DNA of 64,000 nucleotides from NCBI RefSeq assembly GCF_000717345.1, contig NZ_JNZA01000036.1, forward strand, positions 75,366 to 139,365. Direction: 5' to 3'. The stretch is from Streptomyces lydicus. Lineage in GTDB: Bacteria > Actinomycetota > Actinomycetes > Streptomycetales > Streptomycetaceae. This document shows, one piece after another, positions 9,000 through 16,603 of this stretch. The number at the start of each line of letters is the position of its first letter. Within the stretch, counting starts at the first letter, position 1. The translations under genes and the position numbers were made by a program. Under the pieces are notes generated by a model that searched no databases, was not told the DNA's origin, and saw only the letters and a list, made by a program, of their open reading frames with translations.

Positions 9000-9522
9000 G
9001 GTGGGTGGCGTCGGGGGCGGGGCGGCGGCCGGGGTCGGGGTGCCAGCCGAGGCGGGCGTAGAAGGCGCGGGCACGGCGGTTGTGCCACTGGACGTCGAGG
9101 ACGGCCCGGGCGTAGCCGGCCGTGTGCCAGGCGTGCAGGCAGGCGGTGTGCAGGGCGCGGCCGACGCCGGTGCCCCAGTGGGCGGGGTCGACGTGCAGCT
9201 GGTGGAGTTCGACGGTGGGCCGGGGCCGGTCGGTGCCTCGGGGGTCCCCCCACAGCGTTGCGGCGTGGGGCAGGTAGGTGGCGGCGCCGAGGACGGTGCC
9301 GCGGCGTTCGGCGCACAGGGCGGGGGTGTCGTCGCAGTCCAGGACGCGGGCCCAGGCGTCGTGCCGGCGGGCGTGCTCGGCGGGGGCGTCGAACGGCGTG
9401 TGGGGGTGCCGGGCGCGATGGTGGGCGGCGCGGGCGCCGGCGTGCAGCGCGGCGATGGCCGCCAGGTCCGCGCGGGTGGCGGCGCGGACCCGGACGGCGG
9501 TGTCGTGGGGAGCGGGGTGCAC
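8932..9522 (-). CDS. GNAT family N-acetyltransferase
   Basis: A 196-aa GNAT protein: N-terminal VRVRAATRADLAAIAALH, the acetyl-CoA loop in LHVDPAHWGTGVGRALH, and the C-terminal NRRARAFYARLGWHPDPG segment. GTG 9522 lies 2 nt behind the stop of the aldehyde dehydrogenase, so translation is probably coupled to it. Its 3' end overlaps the convergent methyltransferase by 68 bp. The acceptor is unknown. Its place next to a uronate-catabolic dehydrogenase could be accidental. Confidence 0.82.
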   Translation of the reverse strand: MHPAPHDTAVRVRAATRADLAAIAALHAGARAAHHRARHPHTPFDAPAEHARRHDAWARVLDCDDTPALCAERRGTVLGAATYLPHAATLWGDPRGTDRPRPTVELHQLHVDPAHWGTGVGRALHTACLHAWHTAGYARAVLDVQWHNRRARAFYARLGWHPDPGRRPAPDATHLTLTLELPPRPHPAPQGPPAVR

Positions 9523-9524
9523 GG

Positions 9525-11075
9525 CTACGGGTGCTCGGCGCGGCCGTCGACCCGGCGGGGCAGGCCGAGCGGGTTGTCCTCGCGCAGTTCGGGCGGCAGC
9601 AGGGCGGGCGGGGTGTCCTGGTACGCGACCGGGCGCAGCCAGCGTTCGATGGCGGTGCCGCCGACGGAGGTGGCGGTGGAGGTGGTGGCCGGGTAGGGGC
9701 CGCCGTGGTGCTGGGCGGGGGCGACGGCGACGCCGGTGGGCCAGCCGTTGACGACGACGCGGCCGGCGAGCGGGGTGACCTCGGCGAGCAGCCGGGCGCC
9801 GCGCCCCGCCCCGTCGGTGCCGGCGCCCTCCTCGTCGCCGAGCTGCAGGGTCGCGGTGAGGTTGCCGGGGAGCCGGGCGAGGACGGCGCCGATCTCGGCC
9901 TCGTCGGTGTAGCGGGCGACGACGGTGACCGGGCCGAAGCACTCCTCCAGCAGGAGGTCGTGCGGTCCGTCGGCGGCGAGGCGGGCGGCGGGTACGGCGA
10001 GGAAGCCGGCGCTGACGGTGTGTTCGCCGCCCGCGCCCGGGGTCACCGGCGCCTCGACGTCGGGGAGTGCGGCGCGGGAGCGGACGCCGTCGAGGAACGC
10101 GTCGCGCATGCGGTGGTCGAGCAGTACCCCGGCCTCGGTGTCGCTGACCGCGGCGGTCAGCGCCTTCAGCAGCCGGTCGCCGGTGGCTCCCGCGGGCGCG
10201 AGGACCAGACCGGGCTTGACGCAGAACTGGCCGACGCCGAGGGTCATCGAGCCGGCCAGCCCGGCGCCGATCTGCTCGGCGCGCTCCTCGGCCGCGGCCT
10301 CGGTGATCACGACGGGGTTGAGGCTGCCCAGTTCGCCGTGGAAGGGGATGGGGTGCGGGCGGGCCGCGGCCGCGTCGTACAGCGCGCGCCCGCCGCGCAC
10401 CGAGCCGGTGAAGCCGGCGGCGCTGATCAGCGGGTGCCGGACGAGGTCGAGACCGGCCTGGAAGCCGTGGACCACGTTGACCACGCCGGCAGGCAGGCCG
10501 ACGTCGGCCGCGGCGCGGCGCAGCAGCGCGGCGCACAGCTCGGAGGTGGCGGGGTGGTCGGGGTGGGCCTTGACGACGACGGGGCATCCTGCGGCGAGGG
10601 CGCTGGCGGTGTCACCGCCGGGGACGGAGAAGGCGAGCGGGAAGTTGGAGGCGGCGTAGACCGCGACCGGGCCGAGCGGGATCTTGTAGCGGCGCAGGTC
10701 GGGCCGGGGCGGGGCGAGGCCGGGGTCGGCGTGGTCGATCAGCACGCCGAGGAAGGCGCCCTCGTCGACGATGTCGGCGAAGGCGCGCAACTGGTAGGTG
10801 GTGCGGCCCAGTTCGCCGGTGAGCCGGCCGGGGCCGAGTGCGGTCTCGGCGTCGGCGACCCCGACGACGGCCTCGCCGGCCTCGTCGAGGAGCGTGGCGG
10901 CGCGGCGCAGCAGCGCGGCGCGGGCGGCCCGGTCGGCGAGCGCGCCGCGGGCGGCGTGGGCAGCGCGTACCGAGGCGTCCACCTCGTCGGCTGTGGCTTC
11001 CACCGCAACCTGCTCCCGCCGCTTCCCGGTTCGGGGGTCGACACTCCAGACTGGTGTTGCTGCTGCCGCTGCCAC
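9525..11075 (-). CDS. 2,5-dioxovalerate (alpha-ketoglutarate semialdehyde) dehydrogenase
   Basis: A 516-aa NAD(P)-dependent aldehyde dehydrogenase. The general base is E248 in FHGELGSLNP and the catalytic thiol is C285 in GVGQFCVKPG; the flanking sequences match the KGSADH type that oxidises 2,5-dioxopentanoate to 2-oxoglutarate. I start at GTG 11075 because GGGAGGA lies about 7 nt upstream; an in-frame start 24 codons earlier has no support. It is the last step of the oxidative uronate/aldarate route whose earlier enzymes KdgD and uronate dehydrogenase lie 5-7 kb away, and it is divergent from the IclR regulator. The substrate call rests on family resemblance plus context. Confidence 0.85.
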   Translation of the reverse strand: MAAAAATPVWSVDPRTGKRREQVAVEATADEVDASVRAAHAARGALADRAARAALLRRAATLLDEAGEAVVGVADAETALGPGRLTGELGRTTYQLRAFADIVDEGAFLGVLIDHADPGLAPPRPDLRRYKIPLGPVAVYAASNFPLAFSVPGGDTASALAAGCPVVVKAHPDHPATSELCAALLRRAAADVGLPAGVVNVVHGFQAGLDLVRHPLISAAGFTGSVRGGRALYDAAAARPHPIPFHGELGSLNPVVITEAAAEERAEQIGAGLAGSMTLGVGQFCVKPGLVLAPAGATGDRLLKALTAAVSDTEAGVLLDHRMRDAFLDGVRSRAALPDVEAPVTPGAGGEHTVSAGFLAVPAARLAADGPHDLLLEECFGPVTVVARYTDEAEIGAVLARLPGNLTATLQLGDEEGAGTDGAGRGARLLAEVTPLAGRVVVNGWPTGVAVAPAQHHGGPYPATTSTATSVGGTAIERWLRPVAYQDTPPALLPPELREDNPLGLPRRVDGRAEHP

Positions 11076-11156
11076 CGTGCATTCCTCCCGGGCGATGCCG
11101 TGCCGAGTCGTTCTGAGGGTTCCGGGACCGTCCGGACCTTGCAGCACACCGGACCT

Positions 11157-11174
11157 CGTTCGATATGCTGAACG
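11157..11174. promoter_or_regulatory. Inverted repeat, candidate IclR operator
   Basis: CGTTC and GAACG flank an 8-nt spacer in the 159-bp region between the divergent dehydrogenase and iclR genes. The right half extends into CTGAACGCC, which also occurs in the kdgD/udh intergenic region at 17630-17638. The operator role is inferred. Confidence 0.4.
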
Positions 11175-11234
11175 CCATCCCGGATGATGAACAACTGGGA
11201 CTCTATGGCTGTCCGAACAGAGGGGTCAAGAGCG

Positions 11235-12005
11235 ATGTCAGCTGCCGATACCGGTGGATCGCAGGTCAAGTCGGCGGTGCGGACGGTCGAGTTGCTCGAG
11301 TACTTCGCGGGCCTGCCCGGCATGCACTCGCTGGCCTCCGTCCAGGAAGCCGTCGGCTACCCCAAGTCCAGCCTGTACATGCTGCTGCGCACCCTCGTCG
11401 ACCTGGGCTGGGTCGAGACGGACGCCACCGGCACCCGCTACGGCATCGGCGTACGGGCGCTGCTGGTCGGCACGTCGTACATCGACGGCGACGAGGTGGT
11501 GGCCGCGGCCCGCCCCACGCTGGACCGGCTCTCCGACGACACCACCGAGACCATCCACCTCGCCCGCCTCGACGGCACCAACGTCGTCTACCTCGCCACC
11601 CGGCAGTCGCAGCACTACCTGCGGCCCTTCACCCGGGTCGGCCGGCGGCTGCCCGCGCACTCCACCTCGCTGGGCAAGGCGCTGCTGGCGACGTACACCG
11701 ACGACCAGGTCCGGGCGATGCTGCCGCCGACCCTCGCGCAGCTGACCGAGCACACCCTGACCGACCGCGAGCAGCTGATCGAGGAGCTGCACGCGGTGCG
11801 CGAGCAGGGCTACGCGGTCGACCGCGAGGAGAACACCCTGGGCCTGCGCTGCTTCGGCGTCGCGATCCCGTACCGCACCCCGGCCCGGGACGCGATCAGC
11901 TGCTCGGTGCCGGTGGCCCGGCTGACCCCCGACCACGAGCAGATGATCAAGGACACGCTCTTCGACGCCCGTGACCGGCTGACGCTCGCCACCCGGCGGC
12001 TGTGA
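11235..12005 (+). CDS. IclR family transcriptional regulator
   Basis: 256 aa with an N-terminal winged helix-turn-helix (about residues 12-70, SLASVQEAVGYPKSSLYMLLRTL) and a C-terminal IclR effector domain (SLGKALLA and REQGYAVDREENTLGLRCFGV regions). IclR proteins usually control aromatic, aldarate or uronate catabolism and bind the substrate or an intermediate. Being divergent from ketoglutarate-semialdehyde dehydrogenase, it is the best candidate to control the uronate genes in this window. I chose ATG 11235, with AGGGGT 8 nt upstream; an in-frame ATG at 11184 lies inside the presumed promoter. Confidence 0.9.
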   Translation: MSAADTGGSQVKSAVRTVELLEYFAGLPGMHSLASVQEAVGYPKSSLYMLLRTLVDLGWVETDATGTRYGIGVRALLVGTSYIDGDEVVAAARPTLDRLSDDTTETIHLARLDGTNVVYLATRQSQHYLRPFTRVGRRLPAHSTSLGKALLATYTDDQVRAMLPPTLAQLTEHTLTDREQLIEELHAVREQGYAVDREENTLGLRCFGVAIPYRTPARDAISCSVPVARLTPDHEQMIKDTLFDARDRLTLATRRL

Positions 12006-12125
12006 CCGGCTGACGAACGCCCCGGCGCCTGCGACCCGCGGGGCGGCGCCCCTCCCCCGCGCGGCGGAGGCGGATCACCGGTACGGCCGAGGCGGCCGGA
12101 CCGGGCCGCCGGAAGCCTGGACGGC

Positions 12126-13112
12126 ATGAGCACTCACACCACCCGAGCCGCCCCGGCCCGCACCGCCCGCACCGTGCTGCGCGTGACCACGCTGGCCGCC
12201 TGCGTCCCGTACCTCACACTGAAGATCGCCTGGATCGCGGGCAGCCGCATCGGCATCCCGGAGGGCAGCGCGCTGCGCCGGGACGGCAACTCCCTGATGG
12301 CGCTCAACGCGCTCACCGTGCTGATGGACGCGGCCGTCATCGCGCTGGCCTTCCTGCTGACCCGGCCGTGGGGACAGCGGGTCCCGTCCTGGCTGTTGGC
12401 GCTGCCCATGTGGTGCGCGACCGGTCTGCTCGCGCCGATCGTCGCGGTCTTCCCCGCCCAGACGCTGGCCGCGGCGGTACGGGGCGGCCCGCCCGGCGCC
12501 GGCGGCGGCAGCCCGGACGCACTGCTCGCCCCCTGGGTCTGGAGTCTCGTCTACACCGGCTTCATCGTGCAGGCGCTGGCGCTCGGCACGCTGTTCGTGC
12601 TCTACGCCAGGGAGCGCTGGGCCCACCTGTGGCGGGGCCGCATCGGCACGCTCCCCGACAGTCCCACCCGGTCCGCACGCCGGCTGACCGCCGCCGCGGT
12701 GGCCGTACTGAGCCTGCTGCCCGCCACGACGCATCTGCTGTGGGCGAGCGGCAGCACCACCGGACTGAACGCCGCACGGGCGGCCGCGACAGACCTCGAC
12801 TCCCGTCTGAACGACGCCGGTTACGTCCTCTTCGCGCTGCTCACGGCGGTCGGGGCGCTGACCCTCGGCTACGGACGCAGCCGCCGCGTCCCGCTGCTGC
12901 TGCCGCTGGCCGCCACCTGGATCGGCTCCGGTGCGCTCGCCGGCTGGGGCGGCTGGCTGACGCTGACCACCCTCTCCGTCAGCGCCGGCGATCCGAAGCT
13001 GCCCTCGCCCCTGTTGAGCCTGACCTACGCTGTGCAGATGATCGTCGGGATGCTCGTGGCAGTGGCCGGTGCCCACTTCTTCGCCGAACGCGAGGCCGCG
13101 CGGTGCGCATAG
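12126..13112 (+). CDS. Polytopic membrane protein, partner of the sensor kinase
   Basis: I do not recognise a named family. The 328-aa protein has about seven or eight hydrophobic segments, including VTTLAACVPYLTLKIAW, ALTVLMDAAVIALAFLL, WLLALPMWCATGLLAPIV, LVYTGFIVQALALGTLF and a C-terminal MIVGMLVAVAGAHFF. The gene ends 10 nt inside the histidine kinase gene, so the two are translationally coupled. A role as sensory or accessory component of the downstream two-component system is plausible, but nothing in the sequence shows the signal. The ribosome site is weak. Confidence 0.8.
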   Translation: MSTHTTRAAPARTARTVLRVTTLAACVPYLTLKIAWIAGSRIGIPEGSALRRDGNSLMALNALTVLMDAAVIALAFLLTRPWGQRVPSWLLALPMWCATGLLAPIVAVFPAQTLAAAVRGGPPGAGGGSPDALLAPWVWSLVYTGFIVQALALGTLFVLYARERWAHLWRGRIGTLPDSPTRSARRLTAAAVAVLSLLPATTHLLWASGSTTGLNAARAAATDLDSRLNDAGYVLFALLTAVGALTLGYGRSRRVPLLLPLAATWIGSGALAGWGGWLTLTTLSVSAGDPKLPSPLLSLTYAVQMIVGMLVAVAGAHFFAEREAARCA

Positions 13113-14392
13113 CCCGCCGCCACCGGAGGCAGCTCCGGCTGCTGGGTGCCCGCTGGATCCATCTCGTCCTGGGCGGCGCGCTGTTGATGCCGTTCTACCT
13201 GCTGGCGTCGGTCTTCGTGGGGCTGGTGACGGACGGCGCCGATCCGCTGCGCAACGTGGCCGCGCAACTCCTCTCGTTCGGCTGCGCACTGCCGCTCGCC
13301 GCCCTGGCCGCCCTCCTCCTCCCGCAGTTGCGGCCCCTGGAGGTGGCCGCCGTACGGACGCTGTGCTTCATCCCGGCGGAGCGGCTGGCCGACGGCCCGG
13401 CCCCCTCCTGGGCGGCCCGTCGGCGCACCGCACTGTGGTTCGTGGCGCATCTGCTGGCCGGCGGGGTCGTCAGCGGCATGACACTGGCCACGCCGCCGGC
13501 CGCGGTGGTGCTGCTGGTACTGCCGTTCACGGCCCCGCTGCAGCGCTCCGTGCCGCCCTGGATGCAGGACCTCCCCGGTGCGCTCGGCCCGCTCGCCGGG
13601 CTGGGCCTGCTGGCCCTCGTCGTCGCCACCGCCTGGGCGTGCGGGGTGCTGCTGGCCCGCTGCGCGCCCGCGCTGCTGGGGCCCACGCCCGCGGACCGGC
13701 TGGCCGCCGCCGAGCGCCGGGCCGCCGATCTGGCCACCCGCAACCGGCTGGCCCGCGAACTGCACGACTCCGTGGGGCACGCGCTGAGCGCGGTCACCCT
13801 CCAGGCGAGCGCCGCCCGCCGGGTGCTCGACGAGGATCCGGAGTTCGCCCGTCAGGCGCTCACTGCCATCGAGGAGACCACCCGCGCGGCGGTCGCCGAA
13901 CTCGACACCGTACTGGGGCTGTTGCGCGAGGAGGACGGCACCGACCCGGCGGCGCCCGCGCCCACTCTGGACGGACTGGACGAGCTGCTCGCCCGGACCC
14001 GTGCGGCGGGGGTGGCGGTGGAGGCAGCGGTCGAGGAACGGTGCGCCGGGCTGCCGCCGGTGGTCTCACGGGAGGCGTACCGGATCGTGCAGGAGGGCCT
14101 GAGCAATGCGCTGCGGCACGCCGGACCGGTACCCGTACGACTGCAACTGCGCTTGCGGGGCGATCAGTTGACGCTGCGGATGGAGAATCCGGTGGCGGCG
14201 GGTGGCGCCGGCCCGGACCCGGCCGTCCCGACGGCGCGTACCGGTGGCGGCCGGGGGCTGCGCGGTATCGCCGAGCGCGCCCGGCTGCTGGGCGGCGAGG
14301 CGACGGCCACGGCCACGGACGGCGTATGGCGGCTGACGGCGCGGCTGCCACTGGCGGGGAAGAGCGCGCACACGGGGGCGGACGGGTCATGA
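13103..14392 (+). CDS. Sensor histidine kinase (HisKA_3 / NarL-FixJ type)
   Basis: 429 aa. The N-terminal half has about four to five membrane helices (residues 15-195). A dimerisation/phosphoacceptor helix follows with H221 in LARELHDSVGHALS, then a HATPase_c domain with the N-box REAYRIVQEGLSNALRHAG and the G-box GGGRGLRGIAERARLLGG. There is no recognisable extracellular sensor domain, so it may sense membrane state or work with the membrane protein encoded just upstream, whose 3' end it overlaps. The GTG start at 13103 is the only reasonable one. Its partner regulator follows 40 nt downstream. Confidence 0.93.
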   Translation: MRIARRHRRQLRLLGARWIHLVLGGALLMPFYLLASVFVGLVTDGADPLRNVAAQLLSFGCALPLAALAALLLPQLRPLEVAAVRTLCFIPAERLADGPAPSWAARRRTALWFVAHLLAGGVVSGMTLATPPAAVVLLVLPFTAPLQRSVPPWMQDLPGALGPLAGLGLLALVVATAWACGVLLARCAPALLGPTPADRLAAAERRAADLATRNRLARELHDSVGHALSAVTLQASAARRVLDEDPEFARQALTAIEETTRAAVAELDTVLGLLREEDGTDPAAPAPTLDGLDELLARTRAAGVAVEAAVEERCAGLPPVVSREAYRIVQEGLSNALRHAGPVPVRLQLRLRGDQLTLRMENPVAAGGAGPDPAVPTARTGGGRGLRGIAERARLLGGEATATATDGVWRLTARLPLAGKSAHTGADGS

Positions 14393-14432
14393 GCAGGACG
14401 CGCAACGAGCACACAACGGGGACGGGCACACC

Positions 14433-15173
14433 ATGAGCACGACGCACCACGGCGACACCGGTGACGGTCCTGGCGGCGGGACGGACGATCCCTCCGCGGG
14501 CGCCCGCTCCCGGCAGGCATTGCGGATCGTCCTCGCCGACGACGAGCGGATGGTGCGTACGGCGCTGCGCGCGATCCTGGGCGCCGAGGACGACATGGAG
14601 GTCGTCGGCGAGGCGGCGACCGGCGCCGAGGCGGTACCCCTGATCCGCCGGCTGCGCCCGGACATCGTGCTGATGGATGTGCGGATGCCGGAGATCGACG
14701 GGATCCGCGCGACCGAGCAGGTGCTCGCCGGAATGGACCGGCCGCCGCGCATCATCGTCGTGACGACCTTCGAGAACGACGCGTACGTGTACGACGCGCT
14801 GCGGGTCGGGGCCAGCGGCTTCCTGCTCAAACGGTCCGGTGCGGAGGACCTGGTCCAGGCGGTGCGGCTGGTGGCGCGCAGCGACTCGCTGCTGTTCCCG
14901 GCGGCGGTGCGCAGGCTGGCCGCCCGGCACGCCGGGGAGCGGGCCGCGCGGGACACCGTGCGGGAGTTGCGGGCCCGGCTGTCGGAACGGGAGCGGGCGG
15001 TGCTGCGGCTGATGGCGGCCGGGCTGACGAACGCCGAGATCGCGGGGCGGCTGGGCGTCGGACCGGCCACGGTGAAGACACATGTGGCGGGCGTGCTGGC
15101 CAAGCTGGGGGTGCGGGACCGGACGCAGGCGGTCATCGCCGCGTACGAGTGCGGCTTCGTCCGCCCGGGGTGA
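14433..15173 (+). CDS. LuxR/NarL-type response regulator
   Basis: 246 aa. The receiver domain spans about 30-145, with acidic pocket LADDE at 34-38, phosphoacceptor D82 in VLMDVRMPEIDG, the switch threonine in VVTTFEND, and K of GFLLKRSGAE. The C-terminal LuxR helix-turn-helix covers about 178-240 (LSERERAVLRLMAAGLTNAEIAGRLGV, then KTHVAGVLAKLGV). A flexible Gly/Asp-rich 28-residue N-terminal extension precedes the receiver. It is the cognate regulator of the kinase upstream; the targets are unknown, and the membrane protein operon itself is the usual first guess. Confidence 0.94.
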   Translation: MSTTHHGDTGDGPGGGTDDPSAGARSRQALRIVLADDERMVRTALRAILGAEDDMEVVGEAATGAEAVPLIRRLRPDIVLMDVRMPEIDGIRATEQVLAGMDRPPRIIVVTTFENDAYVYDALRVGASGFLLKRSGAEDLVQAVRLVARSDSLLFPAAVRRLAARHAGERAARDTVRELRARLSERERAVLRLMAAGLTNAEIAGRLGVGPATVKTHVAGVLAKLGVRDRTQAVIAAYECGFVRPG

Positions 15174-15260
15174 CGGCCTCGTAGGGGGCGCCCCGTAAGG
15201 GTTCGGTGGGCCCCCGGTGGTTGCCCTGCCCGTCGCGGAGGGGCGGGACGCGGGGGCCGT

Positions 15261-15310
15261 CCCGGAACTGTCCCGGAGCCACCCCGGAGCCGCCCCGGAG
15301 CCGCCCCGGA
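15261..15310. repeat. 11-bp tandem repeat
   Basis: Four and a half imperfect copies of CCCGGAGCCGC, one helical turn each, lie in the 230-bp gap between two convergent genes. The rest of this gap is GC-rich and shows no gene. Confidence 0.7.
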
Positions 15311-15403
15311 AGCGAGATCGGGGCTCGCCCGGGCACCAGCGGGTTCCGCCCGGCGAGCGCACCGGGTTCCCTCCGGCGAGTACCGGGGCCGCCGCCCACC
15401 CCC

Positions 15404-16603
15404 TCAAGCCAGCGCGTGCAACGCCTCCCGTACTGCGGTCAGATCGTCGTCGCTCGCCAGCCCGGCGTGGTAGAGCCGCAGGGCGTTGGCGCCCAGTGAG
15501 GCGGCGTGCGTAGCGTCCGCGGCGAGGGTGTGGGGGCTGCCGCCCAGGCCGGAGACGACGGTGAGGTTGGCGGCGACCGTGGCGGCGGCGGGCCGGTCGG
15601 CGAACGGGGCGAGGACGTCGGCACGGGCGGCGGCGTCGCCGGTGCACGGCAGCACCACCCCGTCGGCGTGCGCGAGGACGTCCGCCGGGTCCACCCCGGC
15701 GTTGGCGCCGCAGCGGTGCGCGGCGGGATCGGCGTGCAGCAGCACCCGGAAGCCGTCCGGCGCGGCGTCCCGTACGGCGCGCACCACGGCGCGCTGCAGC
15801 GTGCGGGCGGTCCGGTCCCGCCAGGTGCGCAGCACCCCCGCCGGCTCCGCGCCGAGCAGCGCCTCGACGGCGGCCCACTCCCCCGCCCGGCCGCCGGTCC
15901 CGGCCGGGGCCGGGCCGCCCGCCCACAGCGGTTCCATGGCCCGCGCCACCGCGCCCCTCAACTCCCCTGCGGATACGCCGAGTTCGCGGTAGCCCTCGGC
16001 GCACACCGGGCAGAAGCACACCGACATCAGGTACTGCGCGGCGCCGGGGAGCGGCACTCCGGCGGTCTTGTCGTGGGCGTGCAGATGGGCCAGCCCGTAC
16101 CAGCCGCAGGACTCCAGCTCGGTGCCCCGGGCACCGGGCCGTACGGCCGCCTCGGCGGCGAGGGTGACGAGGTACGCGCGCACCTCGGGCCGGGCGATGC
16201 ACGGCGCCCAGGGATAGGGGTCGCCGTAGGCGTTGCGGACGACGGCGGAAGGATGGTCGGCGCCCAGGCGGGAGTTGTGGGCGAGGACGACCCAGGAGTG
16301 CACCTCCAGGCCGGCGTCGGCCAGCGCCCGGGTGGCCGCGCCGAACGGGTCCGGGCCTGTCACCCAGTCCTGGGCGTACGGGCGCAGGGTCCGCCGGGCC
16401 CAGCGGGCGGGGTCCGGCGGGTAGAGCACGGCGGCGTGCCGGGCGGTGACGATGCGGTGGCGGGGGTGGCGCGGGGTGAGGGCGCGGGTGGAGTGGTAGG
16501 CGGAGGCCAGGGTGGCCTGCTGGACGCCGAGGGCGGCGAGGCGTCCGGGGGCGTCCGGGTCGCCGATCACGTCCCAGGGGTAGAGGAAGGCGGCGGCGCG
16601 CAT
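15404..16603 (-). CDS. TIM-barrel-like protein of unknown activity coupled to kdgD
   Basis: 399 aa, no signal peptide, not confidently recognised. The opening MRAAAFLYPWDVIGDP, the repeated strand-like segments (VHSWVVLAHNSRLG, ELESCGWYGLAHLHAHDK, GFRVLLHADPAAHR, VVLPCTGDA) and a CFCPVCAEGYRELG cysteine cluster resemble hypothetical glycosyl-hydrolase-like TIM barrels. Its ATG shares one base with the kdgD stop (TGATG), so it is co-translated with a uronate-pathway enzyme. It could process a sugar acid, lactone or oligo-uronide, or could be a sugar isomerase-like protein. I have no direct evidence of activity. Confidence 0.75.
   Translation of the reverse strand: MRAAAFLYPWDVIGDPDAPGRLAALGVQQATLASAYHSTRALTPRHPRHRIVTARHAAVLYPPDPARWARRTLRPYAQDWVTGPDPFGAATRALADAGLEVHSWVVLAHNSRLGADHPSAVVRNAYGDPYPWAPCIARPEVRAYLVTLAAEAAVRPGARGTELESCGWYGLAHLHAHDKTAGVPLPGAAQYLMSVCFCPVCAEGYRELGVSAGELRGAVARAMEPLWAGGPAPAGTGGRAGEWAAVEALLGAEPAGVLRTWRDRTARTLQRAVVRAVRDAAPDGFRVLLHADPAAHRCGANAGVDPADVLAHADGVVLPCTGDAAARADVLAPFADRPAAATVAANLTVVSGLGGSPHTLAADATHAASLGANALRLYHAGLASDDDLTAVREALHALA

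Noticed and set aside
8932..10587. 551-codon minus frame fusing the GNAT to an Arg-rich upstream extension
   Set aside because: The upstream half is out of frame with the aldehyde dehydrogenase and is its shadow; the real GNAT starts at GTG 9522.
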